NCBI GenBank assembly: GCA_937991555.1 | Contig: CALKHU010000093.1 | Coordinates: forward strand, 1 to 9,564 | From: an uncultured Caulobacter sp. | GTDB lineage: Bacteria > Pseudomonadota > Alphaproteobacteria > Caulobacterales > Caulobacteraceae | Direction: 5' to 3' | DNA: 9,564 bases | In this document: positions 1-6,600 of the stretch, one piece after another | How positions within the stretch are numbered: position 1 is the first letter of the stretch | How the letters are laid out: every line of letters begins with the position of its first letter | Program-made: the position numbers and the translations under genes | The notes under the pieces: generated by a model | Seen by the model: the letters and a program-made list of their open reading frames with translations, nothing else | Databases searched by the model: none | What the model was told of the DNA's origin: nothing

Positions 1-494
<494 letters not shown>

Positions 495-500
495 GCGGCC

Positions 501-519
501 CGAAGCAGGGTAGGCTTCG
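501..519 (+). promoter_or_regulatory. Hairpin presenting the pseI Shine-Dalgarno region in its loop
   Basis: CGAAGC (501-506) pairs perfectly with GCTTCG (514-519) around the 7-nt loop AGGGTAG. The purine-rich loop is the only Shine-Dalgarno candidate for pseI, whose ATG is at 524. The element begins 6 bp after the stop of the preceding gene. It could tune initiation or be a chance hairpin in GC-rich DNA. There is no U-run, so it is not an intrinsic terminator. Confidence 0.35.
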
Positions 520-523
520 CGCC

Positions 524-1579
524 ATGACCACCGCGCCCGAAATCTCGATCGCCGGCCGCCGCATCGGCGCCGAGCACCCGCCGTACGTCATCTGCGAGCT
601 GTCGGGGAACCACAACGGCAGTCTTGACCGGGCGCTGGCCCTGGTCGACGCGGCGGCCGACACCGGCTGCGACGCCATCAAGATCCAGACCTACACCGCC
701 GACACCATCACCCTGGACGTGGACCGGCCCGAATTCCGCATCCGCGGCGGGCTGTGGGACGGCCGGACCCTGCACGATCTCTACCGCGAGGCCCAGACGC
801 CGTTCGAGTGGCACGCGGCGATCTTCGAGCGGGCCGCGAAGCGCGGCGTGACGATCTTCTCCAGCCCGTTCGACGAGACGGCGGTCGACCTGCTCGAGGG
901 TCTCGGCGCTCCCGCCTACAAGATCGCCTCGTTCGAGGCCGTCGACCTGCCGCTGATCCGCTACGCGGCGGCGAAGGGCAGGCCGCTGATCATCTCCACC
1001 GGCATGGCCAACCTGGCCGAGATCGAGGCCGCCCGCGACGCGGCGCTGCAGGCGGGCGCGGCCGGCGTGCTGCTGCTGCACTGCGTGTCGAGCTATCCGG
1101 CGACCTTCGAGGACGCGAACCTGCGCACGGTGGCGGACATGGCGGCGCGGTTCGGCTGTCCGGTCGGACTGTCGGACCATACGCCGGGGACGGCGGCAGC
1201 CGTGGCCGCCGTGGCCCTGGGCGCCTGCGCCGTCGAGAAACACTTCACCCTGGCCCGCGCCGACGGCGGACCCGATTCAGAGTTCAGCCTCGAGCCTGCC
1301 GAGTTCTCCGCCCTGGTGCGGGATGCGAAGGACGCCTGGGCGGCCCTTGGCCGGGTCAATTACGACCTGCTCGGCAGCGAGCGGGGCAACGTGCAGTTCC
1401 GCCGCTCGCTGTACGTGACCTCCGACGTGAGGGCAGGCGAGCCGCTGACCCCCGCCAACGTCCGCTCGGTGCGTCCGGGGCTGGGCCTGCCGCCGGCGGA
1501 CCTCGTCCGGGTGCTGGGCCGGGTCGCGGCGCGCGACCTGCGGCGCGGCGAGCCGCTGGCCTGGGACATGGTGGGGTAG
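524..1579 (+). CDS. pseI: Pseudaminic acid synthase (NeuB family)
   Basis: A 351-residue cytoplasmic enzyme that condenses phosphoenolpyruvate with 6-deoxy-AltdiNAc to make pseudaminic acid (Pse5Ac7Ac), a nonulosonate usually attached to flagellin or surface polysaccharide. Residues about 5-270 form the NeuB TIM barrel. They include E25 and K53 (same numbers as the PEP-site residues of Neisseria NeuB), SSPFD (113-117), YKIASFE (132-138), STGMA (158-162) and GLSDHT (215-220), with metal-ligand candidates H219 and H240 (EKHFTL). The C-terminal SAF/antifreeze-like domain starts near 290 and contains NVRSVRPG with R316, which reaches the partner's active site in the family dimer. GLWDGRTLHDLY (76-87) is characteristic of PseI rather than sialic- or legionaminic-acid synthases. 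The frame stays open upstream to 188, but homology begins at ATG 524. The gene meets pseG tail to tail, 7 bp apart. Confidence 0.95.
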   Translation: MTTAPEISIAGRRIGAEHPPYVICELSGNHNGSLDRALALVDAAADTGCDAIKIQTYTADTITLDVDRPEFRIRGGLWDGRTLHDLYREAQTPFEWHAAIFERAAKRGVTIFSSPFDETAVDLLEGLGAPAYKIASFEAVDLPLIRYAAAKGRPLIISTGMANLAEIEAARDAALQAGAAGVLLLHCVSSYPATFEDANLRTVADMAARFGCPVGLSDHTPGTAAAVAAVALGACAVEKHFTLARADGGPDSEFSLEPAEFSALVRDAKDAWAALGRVNYDLLGSERGNVQFRRSLYVTSDVRAGEPLTPANVRSVRPGLGLPPADLVRVLGRVAARDLRRGEPLAWDMVG

Positions 1580-1586
1580 CGGCGGC

Positions 1587-2564
1587 TCAGCCGATCCGCG
1601 CCAGGAAGGCGTCGGCGACGCGGTCGGCTCCCTGGCCGTCGCAGATCCCGGCCGCCGCCTGCGACAGACGGCGCCGCAGGTGCCCTTCGCCGATCAGCCG
1701 GGCCGCTGCGGCGTCGAATCCGGTCTCGAACTCGGCGGCGGCGTCCAGCGCGATCACCGCCCCGGCTTCGGCCAGGGCGACGGCGGCCGACAGCTGGTTG
1801 TCGGCCAACACCAGCAGCAGGGTGGGCAGGCCGAGCACGCAGCGCTCCCAGCTCGACGAGCCGCCGCCGCCGATCGCCACGTCCGCCTCGGCGGTGAGCC
1901 GCGCCATTTCGCGGGTGTCGACGTGCAGGGTCACGGCGGGATCGGCGTCGGCGATCGCCTCAAGCGCCGCGACGCTCTCCGCCTGCGAGCCGACGACGAC
2001 GTCGATCTCCGCCGTCCCGCGCAGGCGCTCGACCGCGGGCAGGGTGAAGCCGCCGACATCGGTCAGGCCGAGGGAGATCAGGATCCGCCGCACGGGGCCG
2101 CCCTCCGCCCGTCGCGCCAGCGCCGCCTGCCGCAGCGCGACGAACTCCGGCCGGATCGGCGCGAAGCCCGGCCCGAGCAGCAGCGCGCAGTCGTCCGGAA
2201 CGAGGCCGCGGTAGTCGTGCGCCCGCCGCGTCATGCCGGAGTCGAGCACCAGGTCGGCGGCCAGCGGCCGGTCGGCGAGGTCGTCGATGACCAGAGTCGG
2301 CCGCCCGCGGGCGACCGCGCGGTGGTCCGGCGCCGACAGGGCGTAGTGGTCGAACACCACGGCGTCGAAGTCGCGGTCGTCCTCGACGCGGAACAGGTCG
2401 CGGGCGAACACGTCGAGCACGGCGTCGCCGTCCGGATGGCTGCGGAAGGCGCACCAGGCGCCGCGCGCCTCCAGCGCCCGCGCCAGCGTCAGCGACCGCA
2501 TGACGTGACCGCCGCCGATCGCGGGGCCGGCGTCGGCGATGAAGAGGATGCGCGGCGAGGTCAT
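1587..2564 (-). CDS. pseG: UDP-2,4-diacetamido-2,4,6-trideoxy-beta-L-altropyranose hydrolase
   Basis: A 325-residue GT-B-fold hydrolase. It removes UDP from the nucleotide sugar to yield 6-deoxy-AltdiNAc, the substrate of PseI, so it is the step just before the enzyme encoded opposite it. The N-terminus ILFIADAGPAIGGGHVMR (6-23) holds the GGGH motif; H20 matches the catalytic His17 of Campylobacter PseG. The C-terminal lobe has GGGGSSSWER (232-241) and LADNQ (253-257), where N256 corresponds to the family's conserved Asn. Length is somewhat above the 275 or so of the Campylobacter enzyme. ATG 2564 sits right where homology starts. No good Shine-Dalgarno precedes it (the 16 bases upstream are mostly G and C with no AGG). 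The start instead overlaps the stop of a 24-codon leader frame as ATGA, which suggests translational coupling. Caulobacter calls the equivalent gene flmD. Confidence 0.93.
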   Translation of the reverse strand: MTSPRILFIADAGPAIGGGHVMRSLTLARALEARGAWCAFRSHPDGDAVLDVFARDLFRVEDDRDFDAVVFDHYALSAPDHRAVARGRPTLVIDDLADRPLAADLVLDSGMTRRAHDYRGLVPDDCALLLGPGFAPIRPEFVALRQAALARRAEGGPVRRILISLGLTDVGGFTLPAVERLRGTAEIDVVVGSQAESVAALEAIADADPAVTLHVDTREMARLTAEADVAIGGGGSSSWERCVLGLPTLLLVLADNQLSAAVALAEAGAVIALDAAAEFETGFDAAAARLIGEGHLRRRLSQAAAGICDGQGADRVADAFLARIG

Positions 2565-2635
2565 GCGCGTCCGGCGCCGCGCGAAGCGGCGGACAGTCCG
2601 GCGGCCGGGACGAGCGAAGCGGCGGCTCGGCGCAT
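2561..2635 (-). CDS. Candidate 24-codon leader ORF coupled to pseG
   Basis: ATG at 2635 opens a 24-codon frame. Its peptide begins MRRAAASLVPAAG and ends SAASRGAGRA. It is preceded by GGGGAGG at 2641-2647, five bases from the ATG, which is one of the best ribosome sites in the window. Its TGA overlaps the pseG ATG in an ATGA junction, and pseG has no evident site of its own, so reinitiation from this frame is the natural reading. The ten bases GCCGCTTCGC occur twice on this strand (2614-2623 and 2581-2590), exactly 33 bp apart, so both lie in the same frame and encode AAS twice. The peptide has no recognisable function. No run of a regulatory amino acid is seen, so classical attenuation by a biosynthetic amino acid is unlikely. 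Expression is inferred, not shown. Confidence 0.5.
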   Translation of the reverse strand: MRRAAASLVPAAGLSAASRGAGRA

Positions 2636-2658
2636 GAAATCCTCCCCGATGGCCGCCG

Positions 2659-2686
2659 AGCCTAGGGTTCCCGTCGCCGGTGACAA
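2659..2686 (-). promoter_or_regulatory. Possible promoter for the leader ORF and pseG
   Basis: Reading on the minus strand, TTGTCA (2681-2686) matches the -35 consensus in five of six positions. It is followed after 16 bp by TAGGCT (2659-2664), a weak -10. Transcription would start near 2652, leaving a leader just long enough to hold the GGGGAGG site of the small frame at 2635. Position fits well but the -10 is poor. Confidence 0.35.
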
Positions 2687-2698
2687 GGGGCTTGCGCC

Positions 2699-3688
2699 TC
2701 AGGTCCTGGCGGCGTCGTAGCGGGCGAGGACCTCCTTCGCCGCCCGGTCGGTCTCGGCCAGCGGCTCGTAGGTCCAGCCATGGAAGGCGCCGCCGAACGG
2801 GCGGGCGGCGCCGTGGCGTTCCAGCTCCTCGTGGAACAGGCGGAACTTCAGGCTCTGGCCGTCCATCTTCAGGATGAAGACCGGCTTGCCGGTGCTGGCC
2901 GCCTCGGTGGCCATGTTGGCCGAGTCCTCGGTCACGAGGATGTAGTCCGCGCCGGCCAGGAAGGCGAAGTACGGGTTGTCGCCGGCGCCGTCCCAGATGA
3001 TCCCGGGCAGGTGCTTCAGTCGCGCGGCGAGCAGGGCCTTGGCCTGCTCCGGCGTTCGGCGTGAAAAGGTCATCAGCAGCGAGCCGCCCTCGGCCTCCAG
3101 CGCCAGCTGGATGTCGGCCGCGATCTTCGCCGCCCGCTCCGGCGTCAGGTCGAAGGCCTTCGAACGGCCGCCGACCAGCACGGCGGCGCGGGGATGGGGC
3201 AGCGGGTCGATGGCCCTGGCGAAGCGCCTGTACTCGGCCTTCAGCTTGGTCGCCGTCACCCGGTGCGGGGCGCCGATGATCGAGACGACGTTGTCGCCCT
3301 TCAGCCGGTCGTGGTTGGGCGGCACGACGACGTCGAAGTAGTGGGCGGGCACGCGCGGGTCCTGGATCTGGACCACGAAGGTCTTGCCGCCAGACCAGGT
3401 CTTCATGCGGATGGCCAGCGGCAGGGTGGCGCGGCCGGCGGCGACCAGGATGTCCGGCCAGGGCTCGGAGATGTCGCTGTCGGGGGTCAGCCAGCGGCGG
3501 GGAAACAGGTTGAGCCACCACGGCAGGCGGCCGGTGTCGCCCTTCCAGCCGATCCGCTTGATCTCCACCTCGGCCTTGCGGTGGCGCGCGATCGCCTCGG
3601 CCAGGCCGACGGCCTGGGCCTCGATCCCGGCGCGGCCGTCGGACATCGCCCAGAGGGTCAGGGGAGATTGAGTCGGCTTCCTGGCCAC
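2699..3688 (-). CDS. ELM1/DUF1022-family putative glycosyltransferase
   Basis: A 329-residue protein of the ELM1 (mitochondrial fission, DUF1022) family, which bacterial annotation now treats as putative GT-B glycosyltransferases; the bacterial function is not established. Visible signatures are LTLWAMSDGRAGIEAQA near the N-terminus (about residues 10-26), the central VVPPNHDRLKGDNVVSIIGAPHRV, VLVGGRSKAF, and VTEDSANMATEAASTGKPV (252-270), which resembles the nucleotide-sugar end of GT-B enzymes. I chose GTG 3688 (GGGGA five bases upstream). The frame is open to a GTG at 3730 (343 residues), but that extension would be encoded by a palindromic repeat and has no family resemblance. It sits between greA and the pseG leader on the same strand, 63 bp before that leader's ATG. 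Neighbouring pse genes suggest, without proving, a role in surface glycan synthesis. Confidence 0.85.
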   Translation of the reverse strand: MARKPTQSPLTLWAMSDGRAGIEAQAVGLAEAIARHRKAEVEIKRIGWKGDTGRLPWWLNLFPRRWLTPDSDISEPWPDILVAAGRATLPLAIRMKTWSGGKTFVVQIQDPRVPAHYFDVVVPPNHDRLKGDNVVSIIGAPHRVTATKLKAEYRRFARAIDPLPHPRAAVLVGGRSKAFDLTPERAAKIAADIQLALEAEGGSLLMTFSRRTPEQAKALLAARLKHLPGIIWDGAGDNPYFAFLAGADYILVTEDSANMATEAASTGKPVFILKMDGQSLKFRLFHEELERHGAARPFGGAFHGWTYEPLAETDRAAKEVLARYDAART

Positions 3689-3702
3689 GGTCGTCCCCGC
3701 AT

Positions 3703-3735
3703 CCGTCAGGGTCGGGCTCGTCCCGACCACCCATG
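3703..3735 (-). repeat. Palindromic intergenic element, unit 1 (minus orientation)
   Basis: On the minus strand this 33-bp unit reads CATGGGT, then stem GGTCGGG, loop ACGAG, stem CCCGACC, then CTGACGG. It matches unit 2 (3758-3790, opposite strand) at 24 of 33 positions, including both flanks (GGGT on one side, TGACGG on the other). Two stem pairs are G-C here and C-G in unit 2, so pairing is kept while sequence changes. It covers the GTG at 3730 and argues against that start for the ELM1-type gene. Confidence 0.6.
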
Positions 3736-3757
3736 AACACCGTCAGGCATGAGTGTG

Positions 3758-3790
3758 CTTGGGTCCTCGGGAGAAACCCGAGGATGACGG
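3758..3790 (+). repeat. Palindromic intergenic element, unit 2 (plus orientation)
   Basis: The second copy of the 33-bp unit: CTTGGGT, stem CCTCGGG, loop AGAAA, stem CCCGAGG, then ATGACGG. An extra T-A pair gives an 8-bp stem (3764-3771 with 3777-3784). It lies 23 bp past the greA stop, so its hairpin could protect or help end the greA transcript, although no U-run follows on the minus strand. Units 1 and 2 are inverted relative to each other and 22 bp apart, the arrangement of REP/BIME elements. Confidence 0.6.
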
Positions 3791-3813
3791 TGGAAAGATG
3801 GCCTGAGCCGACG

Positions 3814-4287
3814 CTAGATCCACTCGACCTTGAGGATTTCGTACGCCTTCACGCCGCCCGGAGTGTTCACCTCGACGACGTCGCCGACTTCCTTGCCGAT
3901 CATCGCGCGCGACAGCGGCGAGGACAGCGAGATGCGCCCGCCCTTCACGTCCGCCTCGTGGTCGCCGACGATCTGGTAGCGGCCCTCGTCCTCGGTGTCC
4001 TCGTCGACCACGGTGACCGTGGCCCCGAACTTCACCTGAGATCCCGAAAGCTTGGAGACGTCGATGACCTGGGCGCGCGCGATCTTGTCCTCGATCTCGG
4101 CGATGCGGCCTTCGATCCAGCCCTGGCGCTCCTTGGCCGCATGGTATTCGGCATTCTCGCTGAGGTCGCCGTGCGCGCGCGCCTCCGCGATGGCGGCGAT
4201 GACGTTCGGCCGCTCCACCGTCTTCAAACGCTTCAGTTCTTCGTCGAGGGCCGTGTAGCCCCCGGCGGTCATCGGCACTTTTTCCAT
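3814..4287 (-). CDS. greA: Transcription elongation factor GreA
   Basis: A 157-residue factor that binds the RNA polymerase secondary channel and stimulates cleavage of backtracked RNA, rescuing stalled complexes. The N-terminal coiled coil (residues about 7-75) carries the family block ending in [15 protein letters not shown] (39-53). D41 and E44 at the tip are the acidic pair that holds the catalytic magnesium, with the same numbers as in E. coli. The C-terminal FKBP-like domain follows (about 82-157; [40 protein letters not shown]). Length is standard. The start MEKVPMT aligns with MQAIPMT of E. coli, supporting ATG 4287 even though the Shine-Dalgarno is weak. In many alphaproteobacteria greA sits next to carB; here its upstream neighbour is a membrane protein. 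It probably has its own promoter. Confidence 0.97.
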   Translation of the reverse strand: MEKVPMTAGGYTALDEELKRLKTVERPNVIAAIAEARAHGDLSENAEYHAAKERQGWIEGRIAEIEDKIARAQVIDVSKLSGSQVKFGATVTVVDEDTEDEGRYQIVGDHEADVKGGRISLSSPLSRAMIGKEVGDVVEVNTPGGVKAYEILKVEWI

Positions 4288-4358
4288 TCGGAGATGAGCT
4301 CGTTTGCCCTGAGGAGGAGTGGTTTTCCGGCCGCGGGCGAGGACGTCCGGGGGCGTAG

Positions 4359-4387
4359 AGACTAGTCTCCGGGGCTCCGGATATCAA
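4359..4387 (-). promoter_or_regulatory. Candidate greA promoter with overlapping 12-bp palindrome
   Basis: On the minus strand TTGATA (4382-4387) is followed after exactly 17 bp by TAGTCT (4359-4364). The 5' leader to greA would be about 65 nt. The -10 lies inside the perfect palindrome GAGACTAGTCTC (4358-4369), which could be a protein-binding site or coincidence. The -35 is good and the -10 moderate. Confidence 0.45.
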
Positions 4388-4484
4388 GGGTGATGCTGCA
4401 TTGCGGCGCCAGACACCTGTGCATGGGGGACGAAGATTCGGTCGTGCGTCCGGTTCCGGCGGGATCGACTTGGCCTGTCCGGCC

Positions 4485-5063
4485 TCAGTCCCGCCCGATC
4501 ACGAAGCGGGATTCGGCGTCCCCGGCGTCCAGCGGCCAGCTGACCGGATCGAGCATCGGCAGGTGTTCGGGCTCCAGCGGATCGGCGTCGACGCCGCCGA
4601 CCAGCAGTTGCATGACCAGCTGGACGATGAAGGCGATGGCCAGCCAGCCCGCGGCGCTGACCGCCACCGGGACCCAGCCCGCGCCGAACGAGAAGCCGAC
4701 GCCGCTGGCCGCCATGGCGAAGTCTCGGGCGAGGCCGAGCAGCGGAAACAGCAGGAAGAACAGACCCTCGCCGACGCCGCCCCAGTTGCGCATGATCCGC
4801 CAGCCGACCAGGCCGAGCCCGGCCCCGAACCACAGCGCCGTCGAGGCGTAGGTCGCGACCGGCGCATGGATCTCCATATGGCCGTACGACCACCAGCCGA
4901 ACTCGAAGGCGGCGTAGTCGAGTGCGAACGCGAAGCCGGCCGCGACCAGACCGCCCAGCAGCGCGGCCGCCACCCGCCAGTAACCGGCGCGGGTCAGCCA
5001 GCCGGCCAGGCTGAACAGCAGGACCGACGCCGCCGTCGCCGTACAGACCACCAGGGTTTCCAT
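4485..5063 (-). CDS. Five-helix integral membrane protein, function unknown
   Basis: A 192-residue protein I do not recognise as a named family. Hydrophobic segments lie at about residues 4-23, 30-48, 69-89, 98-119 and 130-154, so five membrane helices, then a polar acidic tail of nearly 40 residues (155-192). The loop after helix 2 holds conserved-looking aromatic and polar residues: LDYAAFEFGWWSYGHMEIH (48-66). Helix 4 has LFPLLGLARDFA with an Arg-Asp pair inside the membrane region. This could be a binding or catalytic site, but no motif decides it. I chose ATG 5063 because GGAAAGGA lies just upstream and the first helix begins right after. The open frame to 5261 is not supported: its extra residues are Arg-rich and cross the divergent promoter region. 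The gene is divergent from the EamA transporter gene and points toward greA across a 197-bp gap. Confidence 0.8.
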   Translation of the reverse strand: METLVVCTATAASVLLFSLAGWLTRAGYWRVAAALLGGLVAAGFAFALDYAAFEFGWWSYGHMEIHAPVATYASTALWFGAGLGLVGWRIMRNWGGVGEGLFFLLFPLLGLARDFAMAASGVGFSFGAGWVPVAVSAAGWLAIAFIVQLVMQLLVGGVDADPLEPEHLPMLDPVSWPLDAGDAESRFVIGRD

Positions 5064-5192
5064 GGCCCGTCCTTTCCCTCGGCCGGACGCTAGGACAGCG
5101 CGAGGGGACGGGCATCCGGCTTCACCTTGCGGACGAACCTCCGTCGGCGGAACAGTCGCGGGACGCGAGGCGGTTGCCCCCCGCCGCGTAAC

Positions 5193-5206
5193 CCTGTCAC
5201 GACAGG
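5193..5206 (+). promoter_or_regulatory. 14-bp dyad at the eamA-type gene start
   Basis: CCTGTC-AC-GACAGG is a perfect 6+6 dyad with a 2-bp centre, ending 3 bp before the ATG at 5210 and covering the only Shine-Dalgarno candidate (AGG). The 2-nt loop is too tight for a good RNA hairpin, so a repressor operator is the likelier reading if it is functional. The 146-bp divergent region also has TCGCG-GGA-CGCGA at 5156-5168. I see no clear -35/-10 pair. Confidence 0.3.
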
Positions 5207-5209
5207 TCC

Positions 5210-6046
5210 ATGACCCTCGCCCAGACCGCCGGCCTGATGATGATCGCGTCCGGCGCCGCACATGCGGTGGTCAATGCGATCCTGAAGTCCGGCCGGGACA
5301 AGATGTCGAGCCGGGCGCTGATCGACGGCTTCTCGGCCCTGATCGTGCTGCCCGCGGCTTTCTTTCTGCCGCTCCCGCACGGAGCCTGGGGCTGGCTGGC
5401 GGCGAGCTGGGCGACGCACCTCGTCTATCTCGTCTGTCTGGTGAAGGCGTTCGAGCACGCCGACATGACCGTGGCCTATCCGATCTCGCGCGGGGTCGCC
5501 CCGGCGCTGGCCGCCGCCGTCGCGGTGCTGGCGTTCGCCGAGCCGCTGGGAGCCTGGACCGCCGCCGGCGTGGGGCTGGTGTCCCTGGGGGTCATCGTCG
5601 TCGGCCTCGGCCGCCAGGTCGAACGGCGGGCGCTCGGCTGGGCCGTGGCCACCGGCGTGACCATAGCCGCCTACACCGTCATTGACGCCCAGGGCGTCCG
5701 GGCCGCGCCGAGCGCGCTGAGCTACATCGTCTGGATCTACCTGACGCTGGGCGGCGGCATCGGCCTGCTTTTCGCGATCTGGCGAGGACCGCGCTTCGTG
5801 ATCGCCGCGCGCTCGGAATGGAAGGCGGGCCTCGCCGCCGGCGCGCTGTCGATCGTCACCTACGGCCTGGCGCTGGCCGCCTACCGTATCGGCGACACGC
5901 CCCGGCTGGCGGCGCTGCGCGAGACCTCGATCCTGTTCGCGGTGCTCATCGCGGTGGTCTTCCTGCGCGAGCGGATGACCGGGGGCCGGATCCTCGGCAC
6001 GGCGGCCATCGCCGCCGGCGCCGCGCTGCTGCTGGCGGCCGGCTGA
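5210..6046 (+). CDS. EamA/DMT-superfamily membrane transporter
   Basis: A 278-residue inner-membrane protein with about ten hydrophobic helices in two similar halves, the layout of the drug/metabolite transporter superfamily. Each half ends in the typical pattern. The first has YPISRGVAPALAAAVAVLAF with AEPL, then a Gly/Val-rich helix (about 90-134). The second has RETSILFAVLIAVVFLRERM followed by GRILGTAAIAAGAALLLAAG (about 239-278). The E(R/P) turn followed by a glycine-rich last helix is the EamA signature. The substrate cannot be told from sequence; characterised relatives export amino acids, metabolites or drugs, and some carry sugar-lipids. ATG 5210 places the first helix at once; the Shine-Dalgarno is weak (ACAGG). 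It is followed after 20 bp by the GNAT gene on the same strand, probably co-transcribed, and is divergent from the five-helix membrane protein. Confidence 0.9.
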   Translation: MTLAQTAGLMMIASGAAHAVVNAILKSGRDKMSSRALIDGFSALIVLPAAFFLPLPHGAWGWLAASWATHLVYLVCLVKAFEHADMTVAYPISRGVAPALAAAVAVLAFAEPLGAWTAAGVGLVSLGVIVVGLGRQVERRALGWAVATGVTIAAYTVIDAQGVRAAPSALSYIVWIYLTLGGGIGLLFAIWRGPRFVIAARSEWKAGLAAGALSIVTYGLALAAYRIGDTPRLAALRETSILFAVLIAVVFLRERMTGGRILGTAAIAAGAALLLAAG

Positions 6047-6066
6047 CGGCGGCGGTAGAGGGGAGC

Positions 6067-6585
6067 ATGAGCTTCACGATCCGCCCCGCCGTCGCCGGCG
6101 ACGCCTGCGCCCTGGCCACCGTCGCCGCCGCCACCTTCGTCGAGACCTACGCCGGCATCGTCGACGGCCGGGACATCGTCTACCACTGCCAGACCACCCA
6201 CGCGGCGGGGGCCTACGAACGGCTGCTGGGCGATCCGACGCGCAGGCTGTTCCTGGCCGAGATCGACGCGGGCAGGGCGCCGATCGGCTTCCTGCTGATG
6301 GGGCCGCCGGACCTGCCGGTCGAGACCGGCCCGGACGACATGGAGCTGACCCGCATCTACGCCCTGCACCGCTTCCACGGCGGCGGACTGGGCCAGGCGC
6401 TGATGGACACCGCCGTCGCAGCGGCGCGCGAGGCGGGGGCCAAGCGGCTGCTGCTGGCCGTCTACAGCCGGAACAGCCGGGCGCTGGCCTTCTACGGCCG
6501 CAACGGCTTCAAACAGGTCGGCACGCGCGTCTTCCACGTCGGCGAAAATGGCTACGACGACTTCGTGCTGGCGAAGGCGCTGTAG
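6067..6585 (+). CDS. GNAT-family N-acetyltransferase
   Basis: A 172-residue acetyltransferase of the GNAT fold, which moves an acetyl group from acetyl-CoA to an amine on a small molecule, peptide or protein. The N-terminus FTIRPAVAGDACALATVA (3-20) is the usual first strand and helix. The acetyl-CoA pyrophosphate loop is ELTRIYALHRFHGGGLGQAL (93-112), matching R/Q-x-x-G-x-G/A. The closing part, VYSRNSRALAFYGRNGFKQVG (132-152), is the standard motif B with the Tyr that often serves as general acid. The acceptor is unknown. ATG 6067 follows GAGGGG at 6 bp or less, a good ribosome site; the frame is open much further upstream but only as a shadow of the transporter gene. Its stop is 15 bp from the stop of the convergent small gene, with no terminator between them. 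Confidence 0.92.
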   Translation: MSFTIRPAVAGDACALATVAAATFVETYAGIVDGRDIVYHCQTTHAAGAYERLLGDPTRRLFLAEIDAGRAPIGFLLMGPPDLPVETGPDDMELTRIYALHRFHGGGLGQALMDTAVAAAREAGAKRLLLAVYSRNSRALAFYGRNGFKQVGTRVFHVGENGYDDFVLAKAL

Positions 6586-6600
6586 GGTAGCGGCGGCGTC

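Noticed and set aside
754..2214. Long plus-strand frame of 486 codons over pseI and antisense to pseG
   Set aside because: Arg/Ala/Pro-rich with no domain; it runs through two well-identified genes in other frames, as expected at this GC content.
2581..2625. The two GCGAAGCGGC copies as a short tandem or CRISPR-like repeat
   Set aside because: Only two 10-12 bp copies 33 bp apart; no third copy or array; they are in phase within the leader frame.
1680..2720. 346-codon plus-strand frame antisense to pseG
   Set aside because: Mirror of pseG codon bias; no recognisable motif and no ribosome site.
2565..3740. 717-codon open frame making pseG appear fused to an N-terminal domain
   Set aside because: The upstream part is an out-of-frame shadow of the ELM1-type gene; PseG homology starts at ATG 2564 and the upstream residues are Pro/Arg-rich.
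3711..3784. Reading the two hairpins simply as intrinsic terminators for greA
   Set aside because: Neither is followed by a U-run on the minus strand, and shared flanking sequence in opposite orientation fits repeated elements better; partial terminator activity is not excluded.
5818..6066. Upstream extension of the GNAT gene into the transporter gene
   Set aside because: Shadow of the transporter frame; a strong GAGGGG site directly precedes ATG 6067, where GNAT homology begins.
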